A stretch of 64,000 nt of DNA from Brucella tritici (GCF_902825325.1 NZ_CADEAR010000008.1:176033-240032); one strand, 5' to 3'; positions 1-7,166 are shown, numbered from the stretch's first letter. Notes: generated from the letters alone by a model not told the origin. Numbers and translations: made by a program.

Positions 1-109
1 GGGGAAATCGACTGTGTGGGGGTGGACTGGAGATTCAGCCCGCGATTTTTGGGGGCCACCCCTCAAAGGCCCGGAATCGAGAACGAAGGGGGTACGGGGT
101 GCGCGTTCC
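1..109. other. Edge stretch downstream of the terminase-like gene
   Basis: On the minus strand a frame beginning at GTG (59..57), or at an earlier TTG, stays open to the window edge and could be the 5' end of the next phage gene. It has no convincing ribosome binding site and the translation is not recognisable, so no gene is called. Confidence 0.3.
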
Positions 110-661
110 TCAGTCCTCATCAGGAACGTTCTCCTGAGATATCAACTGGTTAACATGCTCATGCTCCAGATGTTCTATCTGTTGCGCATGTTTTGGCTCT
201 GGCGAACGGCTGAACTCAGACAGGTCGATGACGTATCCAGGTGTCTCGACGTTCGTCGTGTTGTTGATCTGCACGTTGACAGACGCACCAACTGTGTGAG
301 TGCCACGGTTCTGCCCGTCCAGATACTCAGCCGCCTTGAACTTCACCGACGAATTCTTGTCGTCGAGTAATTCACCCATCGTGTGTAGCGCCCGGGGCCG
401 GAGGCTAGTCCGTAACACCTCCTGACACTCATTGAGATAAGCGAGGACTTGGGGCTTTAAGAGCGCCTGACGCATTGCTTCGTCCGACATTCCCACGGTT
501 TTGGTGGCTTGAGCCCGTGTCATGCCCTCGAACACCATGGCTTCGATTACGGCCTTCTGTTTCGGCGTAACCTTGGGCTCTTTTTTTTCTTTTCGAAGCT
601 GTGCGGCGGCTTTTTGCGCTTTTGCGCTGTAATGGGCTGCTCTGCGTGCTGGGAATGCCAT
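110..661 (-). CDS. Terminase small subunit-like phage protein
   Basis: The 183-residue protein has a basic, Ala/Lys-rich N-terminus (1-35) and a helix-turn-helix-like segment at about 36-65 (TPKQKAVIEAMVFEGM then TRAQATKTVGMSDEAMRQAL). A helical middle and a Glu/His-rich acidic tail follow. An N-terminal HTH plus oligomerisation region is the usual plan of small terminase subunits, which recognise the packaging site. It lies at the far end of the leftward gene block, where packaging genes would begin. The large subunit would be to the left and is not in the window, so the call rests on layout. A generic phage DNA-binding protein is the alternative. Confidence 0.5.
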   Translation of the reverse strand: MAFPARRAAHYSAKAQKAAAQLRKEKKEPKVTPKQKAVIEAMVFEGMTRAQATKTVGMSDEAMRQALLKPQVLAYLNECQEVLRTSLRPRALHTMGELLDDKNSSVKFKAAEYLDGQNRGTHTVGASVNVQINNTTNVETPGYVIDLSEFSRSPEPKHAQQIEHLEHEHVNQLISQENVPDED

Positions 662-993
662 GGAGTTCGCGGCTCAAACGGTTAATCGAGTGATCTTGCA
701 TTGAACGAAGGGTGTGTCCGCGCGAAGCGGTAGAATGTTGCGGAAAAGCACGCAAAGCACAGGTAAAAAGCGCAATGAAATCAATGGTTGGTCTGTGGAT
801 GGATTTTTGTGTCTATTTGGTCACACTCCAAAACGCTGCGAATTTCGCATGTTTGGGGTCGATTATGATGCGATGACTCGCTTGTGCGTTGAGCACCACC
901 TGAAACGTGTTATTCTCGCATTCTGTTACGCGGATGTGCTGCGAAAATCACATGATCGGCACTGATTTGGTCACCACCTGATATGAGGCTGGA
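662..993. other. Divergent intergenic region, prophage
   Basis: The 332 bases lie between the leftward terminase-like gene and the rightward HTH cassette, so they must hold promoters for at least the cassette. A GTG-started plus-strand frame (714-965, 83 residues) spans it but has no ribosome site and unusual composition, and I do not call it. I see no clear repeat or terminator. One GANTC site lies near 875. Confidence 0.4.
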
Positions 994-1299
994 ATGAGTA
1001 CGTCTTACCCTGCACGAGATGCACCGGAGAATGAGCGTTGCCAATGGTGGCGCGAGAACATCATGAAGCTGTCCCGGCCTGATCTGGCGGAACGTGTGGG
1101 CATGTCTGTGTCGACGATCACGGATATTGAGCGCGGATATTATCGGGGCAACAAAGCTCCGATTGATGCGGCGGTCATGCAGCGCTATCGTCTGGCGTGT
1201 GCTGCCGTGGCACTTGGTGCGCAATTCGATTGGCTGTCGTTGAGCGTGATACCATCAGTCCCGGTTGAGATACGAATGATAGGGCATGTGACGCCATGA
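994..1299 (+). CDS. XRE-type helix-turn-helix regulator of a small cassette
   Basis: The 101-residue protein has a Cro/CI-type HTH at about residues 27-55 (DLAERVGMSVSTITDIERGY) and a short helical C-terminus with no cleavage domain. It is the first of three plus-strand genes set against the surrounding leftward phage genes. Its TGA overlaps the ATG of the next gene (ATGA), implying translational coupling. An autoregulator of a lysogen-expressed (moron-like) cassette is the simplest reading. It could also be the antitoxin half of a pair with the next gene, but no toxin fold is recognised there. Confidence 0.75.
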   Translation: MSTSYPARDAPENERCQWWRENIMKLSRPDLAERVGMSVSTITDIERGYYRGNKAPIDAAVMQRYRLACAAVALGAQFDWLSLSVIPSVPVEIRMIGHVTP

Positions 1300-1553
1300 G
1301 GATGGAACTTAAGGGGTTTACGAGTAGATCGCATGTCGTGGTGCAGGCATGGCCTGACTATTTGAGGAAAGGAGAGATCGTATTTCGTGGAGAGCGGCGC
1401 GCCGGAACCAAATGCCGTGTAGTGCGTGCCTGCATTGAACCGGATGATTACGATTATATCATTAATTTGATGGTCGAAACCAATCCTGAAGTCGCTTTTG
1501 ATGCATTCAACGCCGCGATCAAAAGAAGGCTGCAGAAGCCAGAGGAGGAATGA
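1296..1553 (+). CDS. Small unknown protein of HTH cassette
   Basis: An 85-residue protein with a beta-rich basic N-half (FTSRSHVVVQAWPDYLRKGE) and a charged C-terminal helix ending in Glu. No family is recognised. Its start overlaps the stop of the XRE gene by 4 bases, and the next gene begins 1 base after its stop, so the three form one operon. No membrane segment or signal peptide is visible, so a cytoplasmic role is likely. Confidence 0.65.
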   Translation: MRMELKGFTSRSHVVVQAWPDYLRKGEIVFRGERRAGTKCRVVRACIEPDDYDYIINLMVETNPEVAFDAFNAAIKRRLQKPEEE

Positions 1554-1554
1554 C

Positions 1555-1749
1555 ATGCGTGGACCAAAACAGCCTGACAACTACATCGATCGTGAAATTG
1601 ATTGCGAAGAAGCTGTAAGCGATGGGCTTGTCGCTATCCTCGACGATGCCGAGGCCGCCGGTTGGGATCGCATTGAAGCTGCCCAGGCTATGTTTAACTC
1701 AGCTGCTGCGATTCTGGCTGGAGAGACCGGCAAAGACCCGAACGAATAG
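1555..1749 (+). CDS. Small acidic unknown protein of HTH cassette
   Basis: A 64-residue, strongly acidic, Ala-rich helical protein with no recognised family. I chose the ATG at 1555 because AGGAGGAA lies just upstream, at the end of the preceding gene; an upstream in-frame start at 1498 would overlap that gene heavily. It is the last gene of the three-gene plus-strand unit. Confidence 0.65.
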   Translation: MRGPKQPDNYIDREIDCEEAVSDGLVAILDDAEAAGWDRIEAAQAMFNSAAAILAGETGKDPNE

Positions 1750-1904
1750 CGGCAACTTTCCCACTTATTCACATTTGCCCCGGCAGGTTACGCACAATAC
1801 GCGGGGAAGCGGGCGTTTATAGCGCGGCGTTCCCTTGCGCTCAACGCCATTTCAAGCATACTGCGCAGCAAGCAGCACCTTTGTTTTTGGTGAAAGGTGC
1901 GCCC

Positions 1905-2000
1905 ATGCTTCTCGAATTTGCTACTCCATCCGGCTTTGTTATCCGGGTGAAACTGTCAGTGTTCGTGCTGGCAGCTATATTTGCGCTGTTGCCGGCATGA
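1905..2000 (+). CDS. Possible 31-residue membrane peptide
   Basis: ATG at 1905, preceded by AAAGGTG, opens a 31-codon frame. Its C-terminal half is a hydrophobic stretch (LSVFVLAAIFALLPA) long enough for one membrane segment. It follows the plus-strand cassette by about 155 bases and stops just before the minus-strand terminator hairpin. Small hydrophobic phage peptides of this kind exist, but a chance frame is quite possible. Confidence 0.3.
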   Translation: MLLEFATPSGFVIRVKLSVFVLAAIFALLPA

Positions 2001-2023
2001 AAAAGCCCCGGCGAACCGAGGCT
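2000..2023 (-). terminator. Rho-independent terminator for leftward phage genes
   Basis: Read on the minus strand this is a stem AGCCTCGG / CCGGGGCT with one mismatch around a TTCG loop, followed directly by five T. It lies downstream of the leftward genes ending at 2149 and of the cloverleaf element, so it could end either transcript. Confidence 0.65.
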
Positions 2024-2058
2024 GACACTGTGGCCTACCACCATACGGATATTTGGCG

Positions 2059-2125
2059 CTGTGGGAGGATTTGCACCTCCCGGCAACCGTTTTGACGTTC
2101 GGTCGCCTGCAACTAGCACCCGCAG
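2059..2125 (-). ncRNA. Cloverleaf RNA-like element, candidate C4-type phage antisense RNA
   Basis: The plus-strand sequence has a 7-bp outer stem (CTGTGGG 2059-2065 with CCCGCAG 2119-2125). It encloses a perfect 6-bp hairpin (GGGAGG 2063-2068 / CCTCCC 2076-2081), whose first bases compete with the outer stem. A GGC..ACCG / CGGT..GCC hairpin (2082-2107) and a small TGC/GCA hairpin (2108-2118) follow. The complement reads somewhat like a tRNA, but the anticodon-type loop is 8-10 bases and the acceptor has mismatches. Phage C4 antisense RNAs (P1/P7 type) are structured elements often overlapped by Icd-like frames, and one such frame runs through here. The strand is set by the minus-strand terminator 36 bases beyond and is uncertain. 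Confidence 0.45.
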
Positions 2126-2148
2126 AGCCGATTCATATCACGGCAGGG

Positions 2149-2502
2149 CTATTTGTAGAAGTTACCTCTAAGATTGAGACAGCATTTCTCTATCGTGAGG
2201 ACACCCAAACCTGCCGAGACAACAACAATTTTACCCTCGTCTGGCCAATGGTCACCGATTATGCAGTATCCCAGCCCACTGTTTGGGCTGTTCAAGATTT
2301 CTAGTTTGCGGTCAAAAACCATTTGTCGACCTGTAATGAGTAGGTCTTTTTCGGGCGGGTAAATCTCATCGCCAAACTGGACCTTTCTGCCCGATACATA
2401 TGCAGCAACGCCGGGGCCGTCATCATCCTCACCGTTTGCGAAGATGACAGGAACCCACTCGATGTTCAGTTTGGTCAGGCGCTTCTCAATAACGTCCGTC
2501 AT
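2149..2502 (-). CDS. Unknown phage protein (117 aa)
   Basis: The start at 2502 is chosen because AAGGTG lies 7-8 bases upstream; a longer frame to 2586 has no such site. The protein has a short N-terminal helix and then beta-rich sequence with an acidic loop (FANGEDDDGPG) and a Gly-rich C-terminal half. No family or membrane segment is recognised. It is the last gene of the leftward operon before the cloverleaf element and terminator. Confidence 0.65.
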   Translation of the reverse strand: MTDVIEKRLTKLNIEWVPVIFANGEDDDGPGVAAYVSGRKVQFGDEIYPPEKDLLITGRQMVFDRKLEILNSPNSGLGYCIIGDHWPDEGKIVVVSAGLGVLTIEKCCLNLRGNFYK

Positions 2503-2564
2503 ATCACACCTTACGGAATATCCGTCACATATGCATAAGATCAAGACTGGCCTGGCGTCGATCG

Positions 2565-2681
2565 CTAATACTTGGCCAGAATCCAAACAAAAGCGACAAA
2601 TGCGAACGCCAGCCCGACGATGGCAAACGATGTCGGCCAGTTCATTCCGCTCTGTAAAGTCTGGTGCATAAAGTCATTCAT
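2565..2681 (-). CDS. Small single-pass membrane protein (38 aa)
   Basis: A 38-codon frame with a short amphipathic N-terminus (MNDFMHQTLQSGMNWPTS) and one hydrophobic segment (FAIVGLAFAFVAFVWIL) ending in AKY. It fits between its neighbours with 11 bases to the upstream gene. Such one-helix proteins are common in phage early operons. Function unknown. Confidence 0.55.
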   Translation of the reverse strand: MNDFMHQTLQSGMNWPTSFAIVGLAFAFVAFVWILAKY

Positions 2682-2692
2682 AACCGTGATCC

Positions 2693-3184
2693 TTATTGCT
2701 CAACTTGCTTCTTGCGAGGCCGACGCGGCAGATCGACGAGGACTATCCCCACACGAAGACCGCCAAGCCATAGCGGGAACGTCTCTGGGCCCATTCCACG
2801 TCCTTGTGGACGTCCGTAGTTCTCCAGTTTGCTGGTATAGCCTTCCTGCATGCCGGATTGGGCATCAAGCTCCATACTCGACATGTGCAGATCGTCACGA
2901 CGGCGCACCATGGCATCAATGAACTGCTGATAGTCGGTGATGACGCCCGAGCAGGGTTTCAGTCCGTGAATGCGGCTGTCGATGTCAGGGTCGACACCAC
3001 CGCGCTTTGCATCCCATTTGTCGAGCTCATATTCGCTGAAGTACGGACGGCCCGAGATTTTTACGGCTGCCGGGAAATCAGCCTCCCGCTTCTGCCAGTT
3101 GTAGACCGTGGCGCGGGATACGCCGTAACGCTCGGTAATATCGCCAACACTCAAATATTTCTGGTTCTTTTGCCGCGTTGCCAT
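2693..3184 (-). CDS. AlpA/MerR-like HTH phage protein
   Basis: The 163-residue protein begins with an AlpA-type winged HTH at about 10-55 (YLSVGDITERYGVSRATVYN, then a PYFSEYELDKWD wing). A linker rich in charged residues follows, and the C-terminal part resembles a degenerate second HTH (about 105-150, SMELDAQSGMQEGYTSKLEN). AlpA-type domains act as phage transcription factors or excisionases. As it sits in the replication operon, far from the integrase, a regulatory role is more likely than excision. Confidence 0.7.
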   Translation of the reverse strand: MATRQKNQKYLSVGDITERYGVSRATVYNWQKREADFPAAVKISGRPYFSEYELDKWDAKRGGVDPDIDSRIHGLKPCSGVITDYQQFIDAMVRRRDDLHMSSMELDAQSGMQEGYTSKLENYGRPQGRGMGPETFPLWLGGLRVGIVLVDLPRRPRKKQVEQ

Positions 3185-3233
3185 GTCTAAACCTGTCTAA
3201 TTATGTCAATTGCCATCGAATTTATGCCTGTCG

Positions 3234-3782
3234 TCACCACGGGATTTTTTCATCTTCCATGGGCGGATTGCTGGTTATTGGCTTGGCCGGAGCATGAACC
3301 GTGGCGGTTTTCGCTACCCAGATCGCGCCGTCTGGATATGCGCGGCGCCTGGAGCGATCCAGCCATGTGCCGTGATCGACATTCGTGTCGATTATTTCTC
3401 CCTTGGGAGTAATTTTGACCGTTGGAGCCGACATCTTGCGGAAATTGACGACTTCTTCTCGCGATTTCGCTTTTTCGCGGTCGTTGCTCAGTTCCGAATA
3501 GATTGGCTCGAGCTCCTTGCGGATTGCTGCCGACAGTTCGGGAGCCTTGGGGCAAAACTGTTTGCTCTGGCCTGGAACCATGCCTCGGATGAAAGCATGA
3601 ACGACTTTGCCAACTGCCCATTCAGGATATCCGTTGATGGCAATCGTGTAGCCTTTGAGGACAGCGACAGGATCATCTCCGCCCTTCTGGGGCAGTGAGG
3701 CGAAAAGCTGGTGCAGATGTTCCGTGATTTCCCCCGGAGTAGCTGGTTTCAATCGTGGATCGGTTTTCGCTATCTGGTTCAT
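3234..3782 (-). CDS. Phage replication-module protein, unknown (182 aa)
   Basis: A mainly helical 182-residue protein with a conserved-looking core (YPEWAVGKVVHAFIRGMVPG, then KQFCPKAPELSAAIRKEL) and a basic, Pro-rich tail. No catalytic motif is seen. It overlaps the preceding DUF1376-type gene by 110 bases in a different frame, much more than the 1-4 bases seen elsewhere in the operon. This position after a primosome-like protein is where helicase loaders are often found, but that assignment is inference only. Confidence 0.7.
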   Translation of the reverse strand: MNQIAKTDPRLKPATPGEITEHLHQLFASLPQKGGDDPVAVLKGYTIAINGYPEWAVGKVVHAFIRGMVPGQSKQFCPKAPELSAAIRKELEPIYSELSNDREKAKSREEVVNFRKMSAPTVKITPKGEIIDTNVDHGTWLDRSRRRAYPDGAIWVAKTATVHAPAKPITSNPPMEDEKIPW

Positions 3783-4557
3783 CGTTCTGCCTGTCGGTCA
3801 TTTGGCGCAGCAGCGCGCCGGTAAGGTCGGCCATCATTGCGGGCTGTTGCCCGCCGGGCGGCGCGTGACCGCGAGGAACTTGCGCCGGTGCATCTGCCCA
3901 GCGTTCCTGGTTCAACCACGTCGACGGATTGCACCACGCGCGGTCATCAGTCTTGGAGACGTAAGCCCGCAGCCCGGCCATGATGGTTTCGAGATCGGCT
4001 TTTGCTCTGGCTTTGATGAACGCTGTACGGGCTACGGGCTTGCCGACCTTATTCGGATAGATCGGCCAGAAATGGCTTTCGAATTCGGAAGTGAAATCGC
4101 GCGTGCGCGTTTCTTTTATATCTACGTCAGTAGATATATATCTGGTATCTGGCTTCTGGTTAGCATTGCCTTGGCATTGCGTTTGCAATGCGTCCGCATC
4201 ACTTGCGGTATTGTTTTTGTTGTGTTTTTTACTCCAACGCGCGTTTGCTGCTCGCGATCCTACCTCTGACTTTTCTGAGAGGTAGACTTGCTCTTTTTCG
4301 ACTCTATCGTTCCAGAGACCGGCCTCAATACGGGTGATTTTTCCCTCATCAATGAGCGTGTCGAGAGCCTTCCGGAAAGCAGAATTTGACGCACCGCAGA
4401 GACGCGCAAGACGGGCATGATCTTCCACGATCGGCTCGCCACGCTCGTACATGGTGGCAATAAGCGTGATGTATATGCCAGTCTCAACAGCACTCATTCC
4501 ACGCGTGCCGCCAAGCCAGTCAGAAGGAAAGAAGCGCACCCAAGGCATCTTGGTCAT
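3673..4557 (-). CDS. DUF1376-type phage replication protein
   Basis: The 294-residue protein opens with the DUF1376 (YdaU) signature: WVRFFPSDWLGGTRGMSAVE at about 6-25, then a winged-helix region (LARLCGASNSAFRKALDTLI) at about 48-90. A basic low-complexity linker follows. A second helical domain at about 150-220 (FWPIYPNKVGKPVARTAF, then NPSTWLNQERW) resembles the C-terminal domain of phage replication initiators. The tail is Pro/Gly rich. Such proteins are thought to recruit host replication machinery to the phage origin. Confidence 0.8.
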   Translation of the reverse strand: MTKMPWVRFFPSDWLGGTRGMSAVETGIYITLIATMYERGEPIVEDHARLARLCGASNSAFRKALDTLIDEGKITRIEAGLWNDRVEKEQVYLSEKSEVGSRAANARWSKKHNKNNTASDADALQTQCQGNANQKPDTRYISTDVDIKETRTRDFTSEFESHFWPIYPNKVGKPVARTAFIKARAKADLETIMAGLRAYVSKTDDRAWCNPSTWLNQERWADAPAQVPRGHAPPGGQQPAMMADLTGALLRQMTDRQNDEPDSENRSTIETSYSGGNHGTSAPAFRLTAPEGRR

Positions 4558-4712
4558 CGGTTGCCGTCCAGTGACCCGAAACGGGCCTTCCTGCGCTTCT
4601 CATGGCTGCGAAGGATATGAAGCATCTTCAGCACTTCAGCCTCGGATTTGCGCATGTGTTTTGCGATCTGGAGCGTGTCACGACCACGGCGGAATAGCTG
4701 GAGAACGGTCAT
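4554..4712 (-). CDS. Small HTH-like phage protein (52 aa)
   Basis: A basic 52-residue protein that is mostly one helix-turn-helix-like unit (GRDTLQIAKHMRKSEAEVLK) with a Lys/Arg-rich tail. ATG at 4712 overlaps the upstream stop, and its own TGA overlaps the start of the DUF1376 gene, both in the ATGA manner. A longer in-frame start at 4847 would overlap the upstream gene extensively and is rejected. Likely DNA-binding; target unknown. Confidence 0.7.
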   Translation of the reverse strand: MTVLQLFRRGRDTLQIAKHMRKSEAEVLKMLHILRSHEKRRKARFGSLDGNR

Positions 4713-5032
4713 TGATCGAGCTCCATTTCCCAGCGCTGTTTGCGGCAGGCAGATGGCTTCTTGCGCTCGACAACGGTCACGACGATCCCATCGTCGATAA
4801 TCGCTGTGAAGCCCTCGGAAACCATCCGCTTGAAGCCCAGACGGCACGCACGTTCGACGTTAGGTGTCATGATGAGCGCACGTATTTGCTCAAGCGTCAG
4901 GCCAGCAGCTTCGCAGAATATCTCTGCGCGCTCATATGGCCGCGATCCTTTCGGCGGATAGCACTTCACGCCCAAAATACGGCTGCAATAGCGCTCGACA
5001 GCGTGGAAGGTGACACGGTTGGCAATGATCAT
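4709..5032 (-). CDS. Unknown phage protein (107 aa)
   Basis: A compact alpha/beta protein. A helical N-half carries three Cys (positions about 16, 24 and 40), and a C-terminal strand region (GFTAIIDDGIVVTVVERK) is followed by a basic tail. No family is recognised with certainty. Both ends overlap neighbouring genes by 4 bases, so it is translated as part of the chain between the methyltransferase-like and replication genes. Confidence 0.68.
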   Translation of the reverse strand: MIIANRVTFHAVERYCSRILGVKCYPPKGSRPYERAEIFCEAAGLTLEQIRALIMTPNVERACRLGFKRMVSEGFTAIIDDGIVVTVVERKKPSACRKQRWEMELDQ

Positions 5033-5124
5033 CGCTTTGCCTCCCGATCCCGCCAGTCATAGCCGGATTCCAGAATGCGCATCAGAGCGGCGCCGAATAG
5101 TTCCTCGAAAGCGGACTGGCTCAT
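5029..5124 (-). CDS. Tiny phage ORF (31 aa)
   Basis: A 31-codon frame (MSQSAFEELFGAALMRILES...) with ATG overlapping the methyltransferase-like stop and TGA overlapping the next start. It is called because it bridges the two genes exactly with ATGA junctions and is preceded by GGAGGTCG. The product would be a single amphipathic helix with a charged tail. Confidence 0.6.
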   Translation of the reverse strand: MSQSAFEELFGAALMRILESGYDWRDREAKR

Positions 5125-5648
5125 GCGACCTCCTTCACGGCGGGGCCGATGAAGCGCGGGCCGTCGACGTGCTGATTGTGGAAGCGCGCCCACATGGCGT
5201 TGTCTTTGCCAGTGTGTTTCGATCCCTCGATCCACTTGACCCGACCGACAGAAACGACGTGGGAGCAATGCTTGATGAAAGGTGCGGCCTGTTTCGTGTG
5301 GAGCCAATCGGCATCGAATAAGAACCAGCTGGGAGCAATACGCATAAAGAGCGTGATCATTGGATGAAGAAGATCACGACGCCACGGACAATTGGTGATG
5401 ATTGCATCAAAGACAGCATCGGCTTCAAAACGGTGTGTCAGCGCGTCATAACCATAGGAAATATCACCCTCATACGTGCAAACGAGGCCATGCTTTTGCA
5501 GATGGCCGACGAGAGCGCCATTACCCGCACAAGGTTCCGCGAACGTACTGACACCATGCAGATGCGGGATGAGAGGTAGAACCGCCGAATATGGCGTCTC
5601 ATAGAAATCGCGCTCGCGGCGCACGAAACCAGTCGACCGCTTACCCAT
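5121..5648 (-). CDS. Phage DNA adenine/cytosine N-methyltransferase-like protein
   Basis: The 175-residue protein shows a class I SAM-binding motif (AEPCAGNGAL, residues 38-47), an acidic strand end (YEGDIS), and an NCPW tetrapeptide at 86-89 where N6A/N4C DNA methyltransferases carry (N/D)PP(Y/F/W). The order motif I then motif IV fits the gamma-type layout. Cys replacing the first Pro is unusual and may affect activity. The C-terminal part contains RVKWIEGSKHTGKDNAMWAR. It shares one base with the GcrA-like gene upstream, a pairing discussed in the findings. Target sequence unknown. Confidence 0.72.
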   Translation of the reverse strand: MGKRSTGFVRRERDFYETPYSAVLPLIPHLHGVSTFAEPCAGNGALVGHLQKHGLVCTYEGDISYGYDALTHRFEADAVFDAIITNCPWRRDLLHPMITLFMRIAPSWFLFDADWLHTKQAAPFIKHCSHVVSVGRVKWIEGSKHTGKDNAMWARFHNQHVDGPRFIGPAVKEVA

Positions 5649-6178
5649 TAAGCCGCCCTCGCAATCGACTTCGCAGCGGTGACGGCAGCACGCTCGGATT
5701 CCGTGCCCTTGCCGATTGAGCGGCTATAGTGAACCTCGCAATACGGCTTCTCTGGCAACGCTTCGCAGCCGCAGAACAGGAATACGCCGCCTTTCGGCAC
5801 GTCATTCACTGGCCAGTGGCAGCCACCGACGGGAATGTTATGCAGTTCAACGCGCAGGGAATTGGCGTCATAGAGCGACGCGGCAATGTCTGGCCGGACA
5901 ACTTCGGCGGCTTCCTCGACCGCGACAGCCTCTTTCTTGGGCTTCTCGGGCCGTGGCGCCTTCTCACGACGAAGGCGGGCGACTTTGTGCGCGCGATCTT
6001 CTCCGCCACGTGGCGAACGGGAAAAGCCGATTTCAGCCAGATCAGCGCGACGACCGACAAGGCCGATGACAGCATTGCGGCTGACACCGTCGAACTTTGC
6101 GGCTATCTGGCGAGCGGAAAGACCATCGCGCAGCATCTGCGCAATCTGGGCCAAGTGTCCTTCGTACCAAAATGTCAT
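5648..6178 (-). CDS. Phage-encoded GcrA-family transcription regulator
   Basis: Residues 1-45 match the GcrA DNA-binding domain: WYEGHLAQIAQMLRDGLSAR then IAAKFDGVSRNAVIGLVGR. A basic linker (60-85) follows. The conserved GcrA C-terminal domain is present with CHWPVND (120-126), FLFCG (133-137) and PYCEVHYSR (145-153). Cellular GcrA binds sigma-70 RNA polymerase and activates promoters carrying methylated GANTC. This copy is 176 residues, about the usual length. I took the ATG at 6178 as it gives the standard N-terminus. Its place between RusA and a methyltransferase-like gene suggests control of phage or host promoters. Confidence 0.85.
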   Translation of the reverse strand: MTFWYEGHLAQIAQMLRDGLSARQIAAKFDGVSRNAVIGLVGRRADLAEIGFSRSPRGGEDRAHKVARLRREKAPRPEKPKKEAVAVEEAAEVVRPDIAASLYDANSLRVELHNIPVGGCHWPVNDVPKGGVFLFCGCEALPEKPYCEVHYSRSIGKGTESERAAVTAAKSIARAA

Positions 6179-6241
6179 CTTGGGATCCTCACATTTAGAT
6201 CGAATTGGCGGAGCGCCGCGACCGGCGTTCAACAAACCCGA

Positions 6242-6664
6242 TCAGGCAATCGGTGCCTGGATGCCTTCGAGGGATTCGAGCGTGACGCGCAGGCCGGGCT
6301 TGTCGCCGTAGACCTTGAAAACAGTCGTGACCGCACACTGCGCATCATCGACGAACGCGATCTTGTTCATGCTGTCCTTGACGATTTTCGCGATGTTGTC
6401 GCCGTCTGGCTTGGTGGATTTCCAAGCGCCGTCGGGAGAGGCAAGGCGTTTCTTCGTGACAGTCTTCGGCCAAGGATAAACGGCGGCGATAGTGAGACGA
6501 ACCGGCCCTTCAAACAGTGGCCGGTCCCTCATCGCCTGCGAACAGAAATCGCGGATCACGCCCATGTAATTGCGCTGTTTTCCCGGCGTGAATTGAACTT
6601 TGCCGTGTTTGCCAGCGCGCGCCCACGGAACTACATCACCCGGAACATGGAACGTGATCCGCAT
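6242..6664 (-). CDS. rusA: RusA-family Holliday junction resolvase
   Basis: The 140-residue protein begins with the RusA-like strand (MRITFHVPGDVVPWARA). It carries the conserved KPDGDNIAKIVKD block (85-97) with Asp87 and Asp89, and FVDDAQ with Asp106, matching the three metal-binding aspartates of RusA. RusA dimers cut four-way junctions made during phage replication and recombination. The start at 6664 is chosen over a longer frame that would run into the upstream gene. The gene lies 4 bases after the acidic-tail protein and 63 bases before the GcrA-like gene. Confidence 0.9.
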   Translation of the reverse strand: MRITFHVPGDVVPWARAGKHGKVQFTPGKQRNYMGVIRDFCSQAMRDRPLFEGPVRLTIAAVYPWPKTVTKKRLASPDGAWKSTKPDGDNIAKIVKDSMNKIAFVDDAQCAVTTVFKVYGDKPGLRVTLESLEGIQAPIA

Positions 6665-6668
6665 CCGC

Positions 6669-7166
6669 TTATTCCTCGTCGCCGGGGAATTCTTGATCTT
6701 CGAGTTCCGGGCCGTCCTCGACATCGCCGACGTTACCGTCGTCGGTATCTTCGATAGGGAGGCCCGGTTCATCGGGATCGGGTTTCGCTTCGGTGCGCTC
6801 GCCGAAGAAGTCAGTCGCATCGGTCAGAACAATCAATGCGCTCTGGCCCTGATGGTCAGACAGGGAAACGACATTCTGCTCACTGACCAATGCGCCGAAC
6901 TTGCCCTTGATCTCACCGCCCTTGACTGTGAAATCAGCAACCTTGATAGGGAGGACGTCGAAGCCACGCTTGGCGATAATTGAAACCGCGCGCCGAACAA
7001 CATCTTCTGCGCAACGTTCAATCGCATAGATTTTGTCCTGCTGTTTCTGCTCGGAGAGTTTCGACCACGGGTCTTCCATCGAGCGCACATGAGTCAGAAG
7101 AACGTCACGCACATCGCCAGTTAAGGTTTCTTCGGCCAGTGAAACAGCCTCAGCAACTGCATTCAT
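6669..7166 (-). CDS. Acidic-tail phage protein (165 aa)
   Basis: Residues 1-115 are a mixed alpha/beta domain (including SMEDPWSKLSEQKQQDKIYA and VVSLSDHQGQSALIVLTDA). The last 45 residues are almost entirely acidic and Pro/Gly rich, as in single-strand binding proteins and partners that recruit other factors. Family not recognised. It directly precedes RusA with a 4-base gap, so a role in phage replication or recombination is plausible. Confidence 0.72.
   Translation of the reverse strand: MNAVAEAVSLAEETLTGDVRDVLLTHVRSMEDPWSKLSEQKQQDKIYAIERCAEDVVRRAVSIIAKRGFDVLPIKVADFTVKGGEIKGKFGALVSEQNVVSLSDHQGQSALIVLTDATDFFGERTEAKPDPDEPGLPIEDTDDGNVGDVEDGPELEDQEFPGDEE

Noticed and set aside
714..965. Plus-strand frame of 83 codons in the 662-993 gap
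   Set aside because: GTG start, no ribosome site, Cys/Met-rich odd composition and no recognisable protein character; more likely a promoter region.
1841..2119. Minus-strand 92-codon frame resembling an Icd-like protein
   Set aside because: It runs straight through the cloverleaf element and the terminator hairpin; the codons are explained by RNA structure.
2052..2130. Possible tRNA gene on the minus strand
   Set aside because: T-arm-like GGAGG/CCTCC is present, but the T-loop lacks TTC, the anticodon-type loop has 8-10 bases and the acceptor stem has two mismatches.
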